Assembly: GCF_000220835.1 (NCBI RefSeq) | Contig: NZ_GL985606.1 | Span: 1,331,902-1,395,901, forward strand | Direction of reading: 5' to 3' | DNA: 64,000 nucleotides | DNA from: Actinomyces sp. oral taxon 448 str. F0400 | GTDB taxonomy: Bacteria; Actinomycetota; Actinomycetes; Actinomycetales; Actinomycetaceae | Shown: in pieces, positions 7,925-16,850 of the stretch | Layout: every line of letters begins with the position of its first letter | Numbering within the stretch: the first letter of the stretch is position 1 | The notes under the pieces: generated by a model | What the model was told of the DNA's origin: nothing | The model's database searches: none | Seen by the model: only the letters and a program-made list of their open reading frames with translations | Made by a program: the position numbers and the translations under genes

Positions 7925-9307
7925 TCAGGTCCGTCGCCTGCGGCGATCCTTCCCCCGCTCCTGACACCACTGCGCGACGGCGAGGCTGCTCAAGCCGTAG
8001 AGACCCAGCACGTACATCGACGTCGTCAGCAGAGCCGGGAAGGACAGGCTGCCCGGCGGCAGCGCGATCCACTGCCACAGCTGCCCCATCACCTGCAGAC
8101 ACACCGCACCCATCAGCGTGAAACGACTCTGACCGATGCCGCGGAAGGTGAGAGCGATCAGGGCCGCCAGGACCAGGTAGACTGCGGTCAGGACGCCCCA
8201 GATGACGCCATCGAGCCGCCCGGCGGCGTGCAGGTCGTTGAGTTCGGTGCTCGTCAGAGCGGCCAGGCGGGAGATGTGCGGGAGATAGCTCACCGTGTCC
8301 AGGGCGATGCCCACCGCGATGGCCAGCAGACCGCCGACCAGCCCTATGGGACGGGCGGCCGCTCGTTGCGCCGCCTTCGTCGTCGCCACCACCAGGTCGT
8401 CGTCGGGAGCCGGTGCTCCAGCGTCCGCACTCGGGCCGACGGAGGCGGGCAGGTCGTCGAGGTCGGTCTCCTCGAGCTCGAGGATCGGCAGGCTGCCGTC
8501 CGTGGTGATGGCATCTCCACCGCCGTTGCGCGAATGGTATCCGGTGGAGAAGCGTTTCAGCGTCGTGACGCCGACCGCGGGGACGGTGCGCCGTACGGTG
8601 GACAGCACGTGGTCCCGTTCGACGTCAGTATCGGCGGCGACCTTGTGAGTGACCTGCCCCGTGAACAGTGACAGGCCGACGGCGCGGTCGTAGGTGCCGG
8701 CCGCGAGCCAGTCGACAGGCGTTCCGCCGGGCAGGAGCCAGCCGTCGGGCACCGGCCAGAATCGGATGTGGTGGCGGCGGGAGGGGTTCCCCGCCACCTG
8801 CTGCTCGTAGGTGAAGGCCTGCGGTCGGCCGAAGAGCATGAGTGTGCTCACCGGCGCCGCCGGATACGAACGCCTGGCTAGGGCCGCGTGCACGATCCGC
8901 ACCGAGGTATCCAGGCGCAGAGGGTCGGCCCGGGTCCAGCTCGCCGCCTGCATAACCCGGTGCACATCGTTCTCACTGCCGCGCGCGGCGAGATTGATCG
9001 GGTCGCCGAGCATGCCATCGGTGGTGCGAGCTCGACCGATGAAGTAGTCGGGCACGTAGATCGCGGTGAGGATGCGGTGCACCCGGGGCAGGGCGAGGTA
9101 GGACGTCAGCAGCCAGAAACCCACGAGGTAGATGAGCTGAGGCGCCAGCCGCCACCCCTGGCGAGCCAGCGCGAGCGCGAGCAGCGTCACGCACACCAGC
9201 GCGATGCCGAAGAAGACCAGATCCAGACTGTGCGAGGTCAGCAGCCGTCGCTGTACGGGGCGCAGGACCGGTGCGGGGCCGTCTCGCACCGGTGGGGACG
9301 AGCTCAT
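7925..9307 (-). CDS. LssY_C-domain membrane protein
   Basis: A 460-residue membrane protein. Two hydrophobic segments (about 28-50 and 55-75) are followed by a soluble LssY C-terminal domain (about 90-240), recognised by GDPINLAARGSENDVHRVM, SWTRADPLRL and RRHHIRFWP; a charged linker (about 290-325) and three or four further membrane segments close the protein. LssY_C domains are often fused to PAP2 phosphatases and are of unknown role; no phosphatase motif is seen here. GGGAGG lies upstream of the ATG. It ends 119 bases before the symporter gene on the same strand and may be a separate unit. Function unknown. Confidence 0.78.
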   Translation of the reverse strand: MSSSPPVRDGPAPVLRPVQRRLLTSHSLDLVFFGIALVCVTLLALALARQGWRLAPQLIYLVGFWLLTSYLALPRVHRILTAIYVPDYFIGRARTTDGMLGDPINLAARGSENDVHRVMQAASWTRADPLRLDTSVRIVHAALARRSYPAAPVSTLMLFGRPQAFTYEQQVAGNPSRRHHIRFWPVPDGWLLPGGTPVDWLAAGTYDRAVGLSLFTGQVTHKVAADTDVERDHVLSTVRRTVPAVGVTTLKRFSTGYHSRNGGGDAITTDGSLPILELEETDLDDLPASVGPSADAGAPAPDDDLVVATTKAAQRAAARPIGLVGGLLAIAVGIALDTVSYLPHISRLAALTSTELNDLHAAGRLDGVIWGVLTAVYLVLAALIALTFRGIGQSRFTLMGAVCLQVMGQLWQWIALPPGSLSFPALLTTSMYVLGLYGLSSLAVAQWCQERGKDRRRRRT

Positions 9308-9610
9308 CGGCGGGACCTCCCAACAGGCGACTCGATGCTGACCGGCCTCAGGTTATCGGGCGGAACATCGCCGCGCAGGGCGGGAACCGCGATCGTGAGC
9401 GCGACTGCGGTCCGCTGGGGGCGTGACGACCGATGAGTCTTTTCTCATCGATCAGAGCCCTCACCCTCTCGCTGAGACCGGTTCTCTACGCTACCCTGTT
9501 GAATGGTCGCCGGTTGGTAGCAGGCCGGCGACCGGAAGTCCGCGGACATCGACACATCCTGAGAACCGTCCTGTCGACACCCGAGCGCGGTGCGGCGACC
9601 GGAAGGCGCA
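9308..9610. other. Divergent promoter region with a 7-bp palindrome
   Basis: About 300 bases between divergent genes. CGATGAG and CTCATCG (9431-9437, 9444-9450) form a perfect inverted repeat around TCTTTT, a possible operator or small hairpin. TACCCT near 9490 may be a -10 for the DUF1800 gene. No reading frame here has support. Confidence 0.45.
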
Positions 9611-11650
9611 ATGCAAGCACACCCTGACAACGACTCTTCGACCACTCCTTCACCTGACCCTGGCATCTTCTCCGGCACCCCTACGGCCGATGAGGGGACC
9701 GCGCGGGCGAGTGCCGATGCGCACGCCGAGGGCGCGGACAGGGAGGAAGCGGGCTCCACTCGGCGCCGTGGCATCTTATGGTTGACCGGTGCCGCCGCCC
9801 TCGGCGCCGTCGGCACCGCGGCGAGCGCCCTGAACGGCGGGATCGGGGGCGGTGCGCGCGGATCCGCCGGCGCGCCCGGCCCCTCCGCGTCCGCCGCCGG
9901 CATCGCGTCCGGACCCGGGGCGCTCTCCTCGCCGGCCTCCGCGCAGCAGGTCGTCTCCTCGCAGGCGCCCTCGCCCCGGGTCGTAGGAACCTCGGAAGGC
10001 GATACCGGCGCGATGGCACCGGACCCTTCCGCCGACGGGATCAACGTGGCTGAGCGGACCGGCGGTTTCGCGGATGGCACCGACGGCACGGGGTCGTCGT
10101 CCGGCGACTCGCAGGGGGACGCTGCCGCGGCGACACCCGCGCCTCCCGAGGTCTACAGTCATGCGCCTCAGCAGGCCTCCTTGACCGCCACCACCGATCT
10201 GGCGCCCGGCGTTACCCTCAGGACCTCACCGGCGTGGCATTTGGCCCGGCGCGCCTCGGATGCGGCGACCGCCGAGATCGCGGCCGACATCGAGAGCATG
10301 GGGGTCGAGGCGTGGCTCGACGCCCAATTGGCACCCGAGAGCATCGACGACTCCCGCGCCGAGGACATCGTCTCCACTTATTTCCCCTGGTCGCAGATGA
10401 CCACGCCCGAACTCGTCGGCCCCACGAACGGAGCGGTCTACAAGGCCTCGCCGAGCGTGACCAACGCGATCCTGGCCCGACTGCGCTTCTCCAACAGGGT
10501 CCTGGCCGAGTCCATCGTCGAGATGCTCGCCGATCACGTTTACGTGCCCCTGCGAGGCAAGGGCGAGTCCTTCATCACCGGCTTCGACATCGCTCTGCGC
10601 AAGCACGCCCTGGGGCGCTACGCCGATTTCCTGCACGCCGCCCTGACCGATGTCGCCCTGCTGGAGGAGCTCGACAATGTCGAATCCACCAGGGACAGTC
10701 CCAATGAGAACCTGGGTCGTGAGCTCCTCGAGCTCTACACCGTGGGCCGTGACACCTATAGCGAGGACGATGTCAAGGGATCCACGAGGCTCCTGACCGG
10801 CCACGGCAAGGACTGGGAGACCCTGAGCTACGTCTACCGCTCGGAGCAGCACGCCACCGGACCGGTCGATGTTCTCGACTTCCACGACGAGAATGACGAT
10901 GCGGCCCGAGGACCCGACCTGCTCAAGCGCTATGTCGAGTACCTGTGCGCCCACCCGGCCACCGCCCAGCGGTTGGCCACTCGCATTGCTCGTCGTTACA
11001 TCGAGGATGAGCCGAGTCAGGCCGTCGTCGATCACATCGCCCAGGCCTACCTGGACAATGACACCCGGATCGCTCCGGCTGTCCGCGCCGCTCTGACCCA
11101 CTCCGATTTCCAGGCCTCGGTCGGCAGGAAATGGCGCCGGCCCATCGAGCTCGTCATGACCGTCGCTCGTGCGGCCCACCCCCAATCGCTGACCCCGCGC
11201 GGCCGCGACGACGGCGACGAGCCCTACAACACGGGCGTCTACGGCTGGCTCGTCAAGGATGCTGGGCAGGATCCCCGCATGTACGCCACGGTGGACGGCT
11301 ACCCGGACACCGCGGAGTATTGGATGTCGACCAGCCGCATGATGAACCTGTGGAACGCAACCCAGAACGCCGTTATCGGCGACGAGAAGGAGTCGGGCCG
11401 CACCGACTGGGTCACGGTGCTCGACGTGGAGGCCGGGGCGAACGCCGTGGAGACCGCCGCCCGGATCTCCTGGCACCTGACCGGCTACGCCTGGCCCGAT
11501 TCCCATCTCGAGGCGGTCGCCTCCGTCCTGGCCGGCGCCCCCTCCTCGGGGAGTGCGGAGGAGTGGACGGTGGCCGGCGACGGCATCGACAACGACGTCA
11601 TGGAGGCCGTCCGCCTGTGCTTCGCCAGCCCCTACGGTTTCCTGCGTTGA
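9611..11650 (+). CDS. DUF1800 family protein with Tat-like signal
   Basis: A 679-residue protein. The first 50 residues are hydrophilic, then comes a twin-arginine-like signal (STRRRGILWLTGAAALGAV, about 49-68), a Ser/Gly/Ala-rich linker to about residue 190, and a DUF1800 domain with its hallmark NENLGRELLELYTVG and the nearby DVKGSTRLLTGH. DUF1800 proteins are exported and are almost always encoded next to a DUF1501 protein, as here (21 bases apart). Their function is unsettled; a role in cell-surface assembly or folding has been proposed. GGAAGG precedes ATG 9611; a GTG seven codons upstream is less likely. Family assignment is firm. Confidence 0.88.
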   Translation: MQAHPDNDSSTTPSPDPGIFSGTPTADEGTARASADAHAEGADREEAGSTRRRGILWLTGAAALGAVGTAASALNGGIGGGARGSAGAPGPSASAAGIASGPGALSSPASAQQVVSSQAPSPRVVGTSEGDTGAMAPDPSADGINVAERTGGFADGTDGTGSSSGDSQGDAAAATPAPPEVYSHAPQQASLTATTDLAPGVTLRTSPAWHLARRASDAATAEIAADIESMGVEAWLDAQLAPESIDDSRAEDIVSTYFPWSQMTTPELVGPTNGAVYKASPSVTNAILARLRFSNRVLAESIVEMLADHVYVPLRGKGESFITGFDIALRKHALGRYADFLHAALTDVALLEELDNVESTRDSPNENLGRELLELYTVGRDTYSEDDVKGSTRLLTGHGKDWETLSYVYRSEQHATGPVDVLDFHDENDDAARGPDLLKRYVEYLCAHPATAQRLATRIARRYIEDEPSQAVVDHIAQAYLDNDTRIAPAVRAALTHSDFQASVGRKWRRPIELVMTVARAAHPQSLTPRGRDDGDEPYNTGVYGWLVKDAGQDPRMYATVDGYPDTAEYWMSTSRMMNLWNATQNAVIGDEKESGRTDWVTVLDVEAGANAVETAARISWHLTGYAWPDSHLEAVASVLAGAPSSGSAEEWTVAGDGIDNDVMEAVRLCFASPYGFLR

Positions 11651-11671
11651 AGCAAGAGGTAAGGAGCAACG

Positions 11672-13123
11672 ATGGCCGAGTCCAAGAAGACCCGTTTCGT
11701 CCAGGGCACCGCCCTCATGCGAGAGGACGTCGTCACGCCCATGCACCATCACGACCAGTCGCAGGATGCGCTGCTGGTGAAGGTCGACGGCGTGACCCGC
11801 CACATGACCGGTTGTGAGGCCGACGGCTACATCACCGAGAACTACGACCTGCCCGAGCTCACCGAGGTCGAGCACGTCGAGGGCGGACCCCGCCTCGTCA
11901 AGCGCCGTCATATTCTGGGCGGGGCCGCAGCGGGCTTCGGGGCGCTGCTGACGGCGACTGCGATGCCCCGCTACTCCTTCGCGGCTCCCGCCGAGGGCGC
12001 CGCCTCCCGCGAGCTGCTCGTGTGCGTATTCATGCGCGGGGGCTTCGATGGTCTTTCGGCCATCGTGCCGATCAACGATCCCGCCTACTACGCAGCCCGC
12101 TCCACGATCGCGGTCGGGGCCGAGCAGACCGTCCCGTTGGATGGGACCTGGGGCTTGAGCACCCACATGAGGGCTCTCAAGCCCATCTGGGACGCAGGGC
12201 AGCTCGCGATCATCCAGGGATCGGGTTCCCCGGATGTCACCCGTTCCCACTTCGTGGATCAGGTGACCGTCGAGCGTGCCGCCCCGGCGTCGGTGCGCAC
12301 CGGCTGGCTCGGACGCCATCTCCAGACGAGCTCGGCGGACACCGGCACGTTCCGGGGCGTGACCGTCGGCGGTTCGACGGTCTTCTCGCTGGCCACCAAC
12401 GCCATGGACACCCTCGCGGTATCCTCCATCGATTCCTTCGACCTGGCCGTGTGGAGCTCGAGTCAGGTCAAGTCGCGCGTTCAGACGGCGCTGGAGGAGA
12501 TGTACGGCGGCGCCGGCGGTCAGGTGCAAGAGACGGCGGCCGCCACCTTCGACGCCGCCACCGTGCTTCAGCAGGTCCGCGCGGACCAACCCGGCGCCCC
12601 GGAGACCTATCCCGACTCCACATGGGGGCGCGGGCTGTCCGAGATCGCCCGCCTGGCCAAGGCCGACGTTGGGGTGGAGGTCGCCTGCATCGACATCGGC
12701 GACTGGGACATGCACGCGGGGCTCGGCGCCGCCACCGATGAGCAGGCGTGGTTCTCCCGACGGGCGCGCGACTTCGCCGAGGGGCTGGCCGCCTTCCGCA
12801 CGGACCTGGGGGACCGGTGGGCGACCACCACCGTGGTCACCATGAGTGAGTTCGGCCGGCGCGTGGCTGAGAACGGCAGCGCGGGCACCGATCACGGCCA
12901 GGGCAACACCATGTTCGTGCTCGGAGGCGGTATCAAGGGCGGCCGTGTGCTCGGCACGGTGCCGAGTCTGGATGCGGGCAACCTCTCGCTGGGCGATGTG
13001 CCGATCACGCTGGACTACCGCCAGGCGCTCAGCGAGATCGTGAGCACCAGGCTCGGCAACGGGGACAACCTCGCGGAGGTCTTCCCGGGTTTCACACCCG
13101 GCGCACCGTTGGGCATTGTCTGA
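11672..13123 (+). CDS. DUF1501 family protein with internal Tat-like signal
   Basis: A 483-residue protein of the alkaline-phosphatase-like DUF1501 family. The domain begins at about 108 (ELLVCVFMRGGFDGLSAIVP) and shows PDVTRSHFVDQ, DIGDWDMHAG and TEFGRR-like TMSEFGRRVAENGSAGTDHG in two parts, the metal-site residues of the superfamily. The twin-arginine signal KRRHILGGAAAGFGALL is at about 77-93, after an unusual 75-residue soluble N-terminus with a His-rich MHHHD; internal Tat signals behind such extensions occur in this family in actinobacteria. AAGGAG is upstream. It forms an operon with the DUF1800 gene. The role is probably linked to DUF1800 and to the cell surface. Confidence 0.88.
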   Translation: MAESKKTRFVQGTALMREDVVTPMHHHDQSQDALLVKVDGVTRHMTGCEADGYITENYDLPELTEVEHVEGGPRLVKRRHILGGAAAGFGALLTATAMPRYSFAAPAEGAASRELLVCVFMRGGFDGLSAIVPINDPAYYAARSTIAVGAEQTVPLDGTWGLSTHMRALKPIWDAGQLAIIQGSGSPDVTRSHFVDQVTVERAAPASVRTGWLGRHLQTSSADTGTFRGVTVGGSTVFSLATNAMDTLAVSSIDSFDLAVWSSSQVKSRVQTALEEMYGGAGGQVQETAAATFDAATVLQQVRADQPGAPETYPDSTWGRGLSEIARLAKADVGVEVACIDIGDWDMHAGLGAATDEQAWFSRRARDFAEGLAAFRTDLGDRWATTTVVTMSEFGRRVAENGSAGTDHGQGNTMFVLGGGIKGGRVLGTVPSLDAGNLSLGDVPITLDYRQALSEIVSTRLGNGDNLAEVFPGFTPGAPLGIV

Positions 13124-13176
13124 CTCGCCCGTGACCGGGGACCGCGGGGCGGCCTCCGTTCGGCTACGGTGGGGTC

Positions 13177-13491
13177 GTGCCCTCCTATCGAACGGTTCTG
13201 ACGGTCGCCGCTCTGCGCCCCGGCCGATCACCGGGCGACGTTGAGGACGCTGCTCGCGCCGCCGTCGAGGCCACGACGACACTGGAGGCTTTCCAGGTCG
13301 GCATCGTCGCCGGTGAGCCGCACGTGACCGTGCGCTTCACCGGGGTCGATGACGCTGAGGCCCGCGAGGTTCATGAACGGGTGACCGTCGCCGTGGATGC
13401 GGTGGCCGAGACGCCCCGCCGCCTTCTGGGCAAGGTCGTGGCCGGACGCACTGTGCCGCTGGCGACCGGTCCGGGCGCGTGGCGCGAGTGA
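13177..13491 (+). CDS. Small conserved-looking hypothetical protein
   Basis: A 104-residue acidic soluble protein with alternating strand/helix pattern (RTVLTVAALRPGRSPGDVE, then HVTVRFTGVDDAEAREVHE), suggesting one small ferredoxin-like domain. The GTG start is set by TACGGT exactly six bases upstream, the leaderless arrangement seen at several genes here; no Shine-Dalgarno is present. It sits alone between the DUF1501 gene and tig. I do not recognise the family and give no function. Confidence 0.7.
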   Translation: MPSYRTVLTVAALRPGRSPGDVEDAARAAVEATTTLEAFQVGIVAGEPHVTVRFTGVDDAEAREVHERVTVAVDAVAETPRRLLGKVVAGRTVPLATGPGAWRE

Positions 13492-13650
13492 TCCCGTCGG
13501 CGCAGCCATCATGTGCTGAGCGTCATTTTTCGCACCGCTGCGACCGTGCCCTAGGATGGCACGGATTGGCGCCGCCCGTCGGCGTCCGTGGCGAGGCGGT
13601 CCTCGCCCCGCACATGCATCTACCAGCACCCCGCATCGGAGCAGACCCCC

Positions 13651-15090
13651 GTGAAGAGCACTGTCGAGAACCTTGACCCCACGCGCATCAAGCTGATCGT
13701 GGAGGTCCCCTACGAGGAGTTCAAGCCCAGCCTCGACGCCGCCTACAAGGAGATCGGCTCTCAGATCCAGGTGCCCGGATTCCGCCGCGGCCATGTCCCG
13801 GCCCCGGTCATCGACCAGCGTGTGGGCCGTGCCTCGGTCATCCAGGAGGCCGTCAACAACAGGCTCCCGGACCTCTACCGCGACGCTCTTTCTGAGACGG
13901 AGCGCGTCCCCATGGCTCAGCCGGAGGTCTCGGTCACCGAATTGCCCAATGTCACCGGCGCCCAGGGCGGTCAGCTCGGCTTTACCGCCGAGGTCACCGT
14001 TCGACCCGTCTTCGACCTGCCCGACTTGGCCGGCACCGAGGTGGGTGTTGATGCCGTCGAGGTGACCGACCAGGACGTCGACGGCGAGCTGGAGAGCCTG
14101 CGTGCCCGTTTCGGCTCTTTGAAATCGGTCGAGCGTGAGGCCGAAACCGGGGATTTCGTCACCATCGATCTCAAGGCCGTCATCGATGATGAGGAGGTCG
14201 ATTCAGTGGCCGGCGTCTCCTATGAGATTGGCAAGGGCAACATGCTCGACGGCCTGGACGACGCCCTGCGCGGATTGAAAGCTGATGAGTCCATCACCTT
14301 CACGACCGCACTGGCCGGTGGCGAGCACAAGGGTGAGGAGGCTGAGGTCACTGTTACCGCCACCGCTGTCAAGCAGCGCGAGCTGCCCGAGGCCGACGAC
14401 GAGTTCGCCGAGCTCGCCTCCGAGTTCGACACGATCGATGAGCTGCGCGAGGACTTGCGCAGGCAGGTGGCCGAGCGCAGAGCCGGCGACCAGGCCGTCG
14501 CCGCCCGCGACGCCCTCCTGGAGCACCTGCGCGAGCAGGTGTCCTTCGAGGTCCCCACCGATGTCGTCGACAACGAGATCAAGCAGCATCTGACCGCCGA
14601 GGGCAAGCCTGAGGACGACGAGCACGCCGGTGAGATCCGCGACGAGATCACCGATGGCGTGCGCAACCAGATCATTCTCGACACCCTGGCGGAGAGCCTG
14701 GAGGTTGGTGTGAGCCAGGACGAGCTCATCGACTTCCTCGTCCAGATGGCCCAGCAGTACGGCATGGAGCCCTCCCAGTTCATTCAGGGAGCCCAGAAGG
14801 CCGGTCAGATCCCGACCTTCATTTCCGAGATCGCCCGCAACAAGTCGTTGGCTATGGCCCTGCGTCAGGTGACCGTCAGGGACTCCACCGGTCGGATCCT
14901 CGATCTGACCGAGTTTATCGGCTCCGACGAGCTCGACGCTCAGACTGCCGCAGACGCCGATGAGGCCGGCGAGACGGGCTCCTCCCCGATCGATGCGGAT
15001 GCCGGAAGCGCTGAGAGCACTGAGAGTGCGACCTCCGCCGGAAGTGCTGACTCCGTCGCTTCCGCTGAGAGCCCTCAGAGCCCCGAGTGA
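13651..15090 (+). CDS. tig: Trigger factor
   Basis: A 479-residue ribosome-associated chaperone and prolyl isomerase. The ribosome-binding domain has VPGFRRGHVPAPVI, the signature loop (about 45-58); the FKBP-type domain spans about 160-245 (GDFVTIDLKAVIDDEEV, GLDDALRGLKADES); the rest is the helical chaperone arm ending at about 435. The last 40 residues are a low-complexity Ser/Ala/Glu/Asp tail, longer than usual. The GTG start 13651 (VKSTVENLDPTRIKL) fits the family N-terminus, with GGAG upstream. TAGGAT near 13552 may be the promoter -10. clpP1P2X lie 4 kb downstream, the usual neighbourhood, but are separated here by an accessory operon on the other strand. Confidence 0.96.
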   Translation: MKSTVENLDPTRIKLIVEVPYEEFKPSLDAAYKEIGSQIQVPGFRRGHVPAPVIDQRVGRASVIQEAVNNRLPDLYRDALSETERVPMAQPEVSVTELPNVTGAQGGQLGFTAEVTVRPVFDLPDLAGTEVGVDAVEVTDQDVDGELESLRARFGSLKSVEREAETGDFVTIDLKAVIDDEEVDSVAGVSYEIGKGNMLDGLDDALRGLKADESITFTTALAGGEHKGEEAEVTVTATAVKQRELPEADDEFAELASEFDTIDELREDLRRQVAERRAGDQAVAARDALLEHLREQVSFEVPTDVVDNEIKQHLTAEGKPEDDEHAGEIRDEITDGVRNQIILDTLAESLEVGVSQDELIDFLVQMAQQYGMEPSQFIQGAQKAGQIPTFISEIARNKSLAMALRQVTVRDSTGRILDLTEFIGSDELDAQTAADADEAGETGSSPIDADAGSAESTESATSAGSADSVASAESPQSPE

Positions 15091-15672
15091 GCTGAGATCC
15101 GCGCGTCGGACGCTGCGCCGCTCGCCCCTGGCCGGCGTCATCGGCCTGGGCCTGTGGCCGCCCGGGTGGCGGACGTGGCCTGGGGCCGCCGCTGTCCCTG
15201 CGCCTCTTCGTTTTGTCCGCCGTCGTGCTTCGCGGCGCCGAGGCGTGAGTTGTGGCGGTGAGCGGAGGAGACAGGTCTGGTGGGACGTCTGAGGCGCTTG
15301 GGACCGTCTCGTGTGCACGAGGTGTCCAAATCTGCCACAAAGGGGTTTTCGCAGTGTTGCAGGCATCGCAAGAAACCCCGGAATCTCAACGATTGTCTCC
15401 ACCTGGCTCGGCAGCTGGTCGGTCTTTGCGGCAGATTTGGACATGAAGAGCCAGAGGCGGTGAGCGGCCGGGCCCGTACGAGGGCCTCGCCGCTCCATCA
15501 GAGCAGAGGCGAACGACGTGTTCGGGGGATTTTGGCGATCGACCTTACGGGTGAGGAACTGAACACCGGGCGGACCGCCTCTCGGGGTGAGACAGCGGTC
15601 CGTCCGGCATGTCACCCGGAGCGACGTGAACCAATTCGGATCGATCTCGCGGGGAGGACGGGGCGCAGGGGC
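15091..15672. other. Geneless stretch after tig
   Basis: About 580 bases between the tig stop and the convergent cupin stop. It holds the inverted-repeat element described separately. Reading frames across it show no family similarity. Confidence 0.5.
15323..15443. repeat. 121-base element with 14-bp perfect terminal inverted repeats
   Basis: TGTCCAAATCTGCC (15323-15336) and its exact complement GGCAGATTTGGACA (15430-15443) bound the element; after one mismatch the pairing continues with CAAAG/CTTTG. Inside, GGGGTTT (15342-15348) pairs with AAACCCC (15373-15379) and TTGC with GCAA. The palindrome CTCGTGTGCACGAG (15308-15321) abuts the left end. The element could be a miniature inverted-repeat transposable element, a structured RNA or an extended 3' end of tig. 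No clear target-site duplication is seen. Confidence 0.55.
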
Positions 15673-16017
15673 TCAGGCCCCGCTGTTGACGTCGACCATG
15701 ACGAGTTCCATGCGGCAGGGGGTCACCGCGGTCAGGGCGTGCCGGTCGTTCGGGGCCAGGTAGATGACATCGCCGGCCTTCATGCGTTCGTTGCGCTCGC
15801 CGATGGAGAAGTCCATCTCGCCCTCCAGGAGGGTGACAACGACCGCCTTGGTGGAAGCGTGCTCGGTGAGCATCTGGCCGGCGTCGAAGGTGAAGATGAC
15901 GGTGCGCAGCACGTCGTTGTTGACCACAACACGCGAAGTCGTCGCTTCCTCGCTGATCGGCAGCGCATCGTTCAGGCCGAGGCGGAAAAGGGACTCGTTC
16001 ACGGGGGTAGTGGGCAT
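15673..16017 (-). CDS. Cupin-domain protein
   Basis: A 114-residue single cupin. After a 25-residue lead, the barrel shows VIFTFDAGQMLTEHASTKAV (cupin motif 1, with His but incomplete metal set), MDFSIGERNERMKAGDVIYL, and motif 2 PNDRHALTAVTPCRMELVMV. Such small cupins bind metals or ligands, or act as sensors, and the metal residues here (His, Glu-like, His) suggest at least partial binding. GAAAGGA is upstream of the ATG. It is 62 bases behind the ABC permease and is probably the last gene of the methyltransferase-ABC-cupin operon. The ligand is unknown. Confidence 0.85.
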   Translation of the reverse strand: MPTTPVNESLFRLGLNDALPISEEATTSRVVVNNDVLRTVIFTFDAGQMLTEHASTKAVVVTLLEGEMDFSIGERNERMKAGDVIYLAPNDRHALTAVTPCRMELVMVDVNSGA

Positions 16018-16079
16018 GATATTCCTTTCGTGTGTTCTCGGATGTGATGGTGGCCTGGTGGCCGGTGCGCCGTCGTCGT

Positions 16080-16850
16080 TCAGGACGGAGGGCGGGCCAA
16101 CCGGCGGCGGAGCGGTCCCAGGAGGAACAGCTCGAGGGCGAGCGTGAGTGTCGCCATGACGGCGGACAGGGCGAACACATCGGCGGTCTCCAGGTTGGTG
16201 CGCGCCTGCTGGACCTGTGCGCCCAGACCCGTCGCCGTGCTGAGCAGTTCGGACATGACGGTGGCCCGCACCGATTGGCCGACAGCTACGGTCACCGCTG
16301 AGAGTACCGGGGGAGCGACCGCGGGCAGGATGATTCTGCGTGCCGTCCACGCCCGGCTCCGGGCGAAGACCCTCGCCATGTCCAGCAGATCGATGTCAAC
16401 TCCCGTCACGGCATCGCGCACGGTGGTCGTCAACAGGGGCAGGGTCACCAGGGCGACCACGAGGATGACGACTCCAGCGGTGGGTCCGAGCCAGATCATG
16501 CCGACCACGACGATGATGATTGGTGGGATGGACATGAGCACCTGCACCCACGAGTCCAGCAGTTCACTGATCCATGGCCATGTGCCCATCGCCCATCCCA
16601 GCGGCATTCCGATTAGGCAGGAGAACATGAGCCCGATGGCGCCTCGCTCGATGGTCAGCAGGAGCGCGCCACCGAGCTCGTCGTGGCGTATGAGGCCGAC
16701 CAGAGCCTTCCACGTGGTCTGCGGACCCGGCAGTACGTACTCGGGTTGGGATCGGGCCACCAGATGCCAGATGAGGATCGCCAGCGCGACACCGGTCCAC
16801 CACAGTAGGGGGGAGCGCAGTCGTCGAGCTGCAGGGCGCATGCCGAGCAT
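16080..16850 (-). CDS. ABC transporter permease, NitT/TauT type
   Basis: A 256-residue BPD-type permease with about six membrane segments. The cytoplasmic EAA loop is at about 165-185 (DLLDMARVFARSRAWTARRI, then ILPAVAPPV), and the C-terminus ends ALELFLLGPLRRRLARPP as in SsuC/TauC relatives. The start ATG overlaps the stop of the binding-protein gene by one base (TGATG). It works with the lipoprotein and ATPase of the same operon to import an unknown small organic ion such as a sulfonate, nitrate, pyrimidine or cofactor precursor. Confidence 0.88.
   Translation of the reverse strand: MLGMRPAARRLRSPLLWWTGVALAILIWHLVARSQPEYVLPGPQTTWKALVGLIRHDELGGALLLTIERGAIGLMFSCLIGMPLGWAMGTWPWISELLDSWVQVLMSIPPIIIVVVGMIWLGPTAGVVILVVALVTLPLLTTTVRDAVTGVDIDLLDMARVFARSRAWTARRIILPAVAPPVLSAVTVAVGQSVRATVMSELLSTATGLGAQVQQARTNLETADVFALSAVMATLTLALELFLLGPLRRRLARPPS

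Noticed and set aside
10226-13282. A 1018-residue reading frame on the minus strand across the DUF1800/DUF1501 genes
   Set aside because: It is the GC-driven mirror of two genes with clear family motifs; it has no domain, no ribosome site and low-complexity His/Gly/Arg content.
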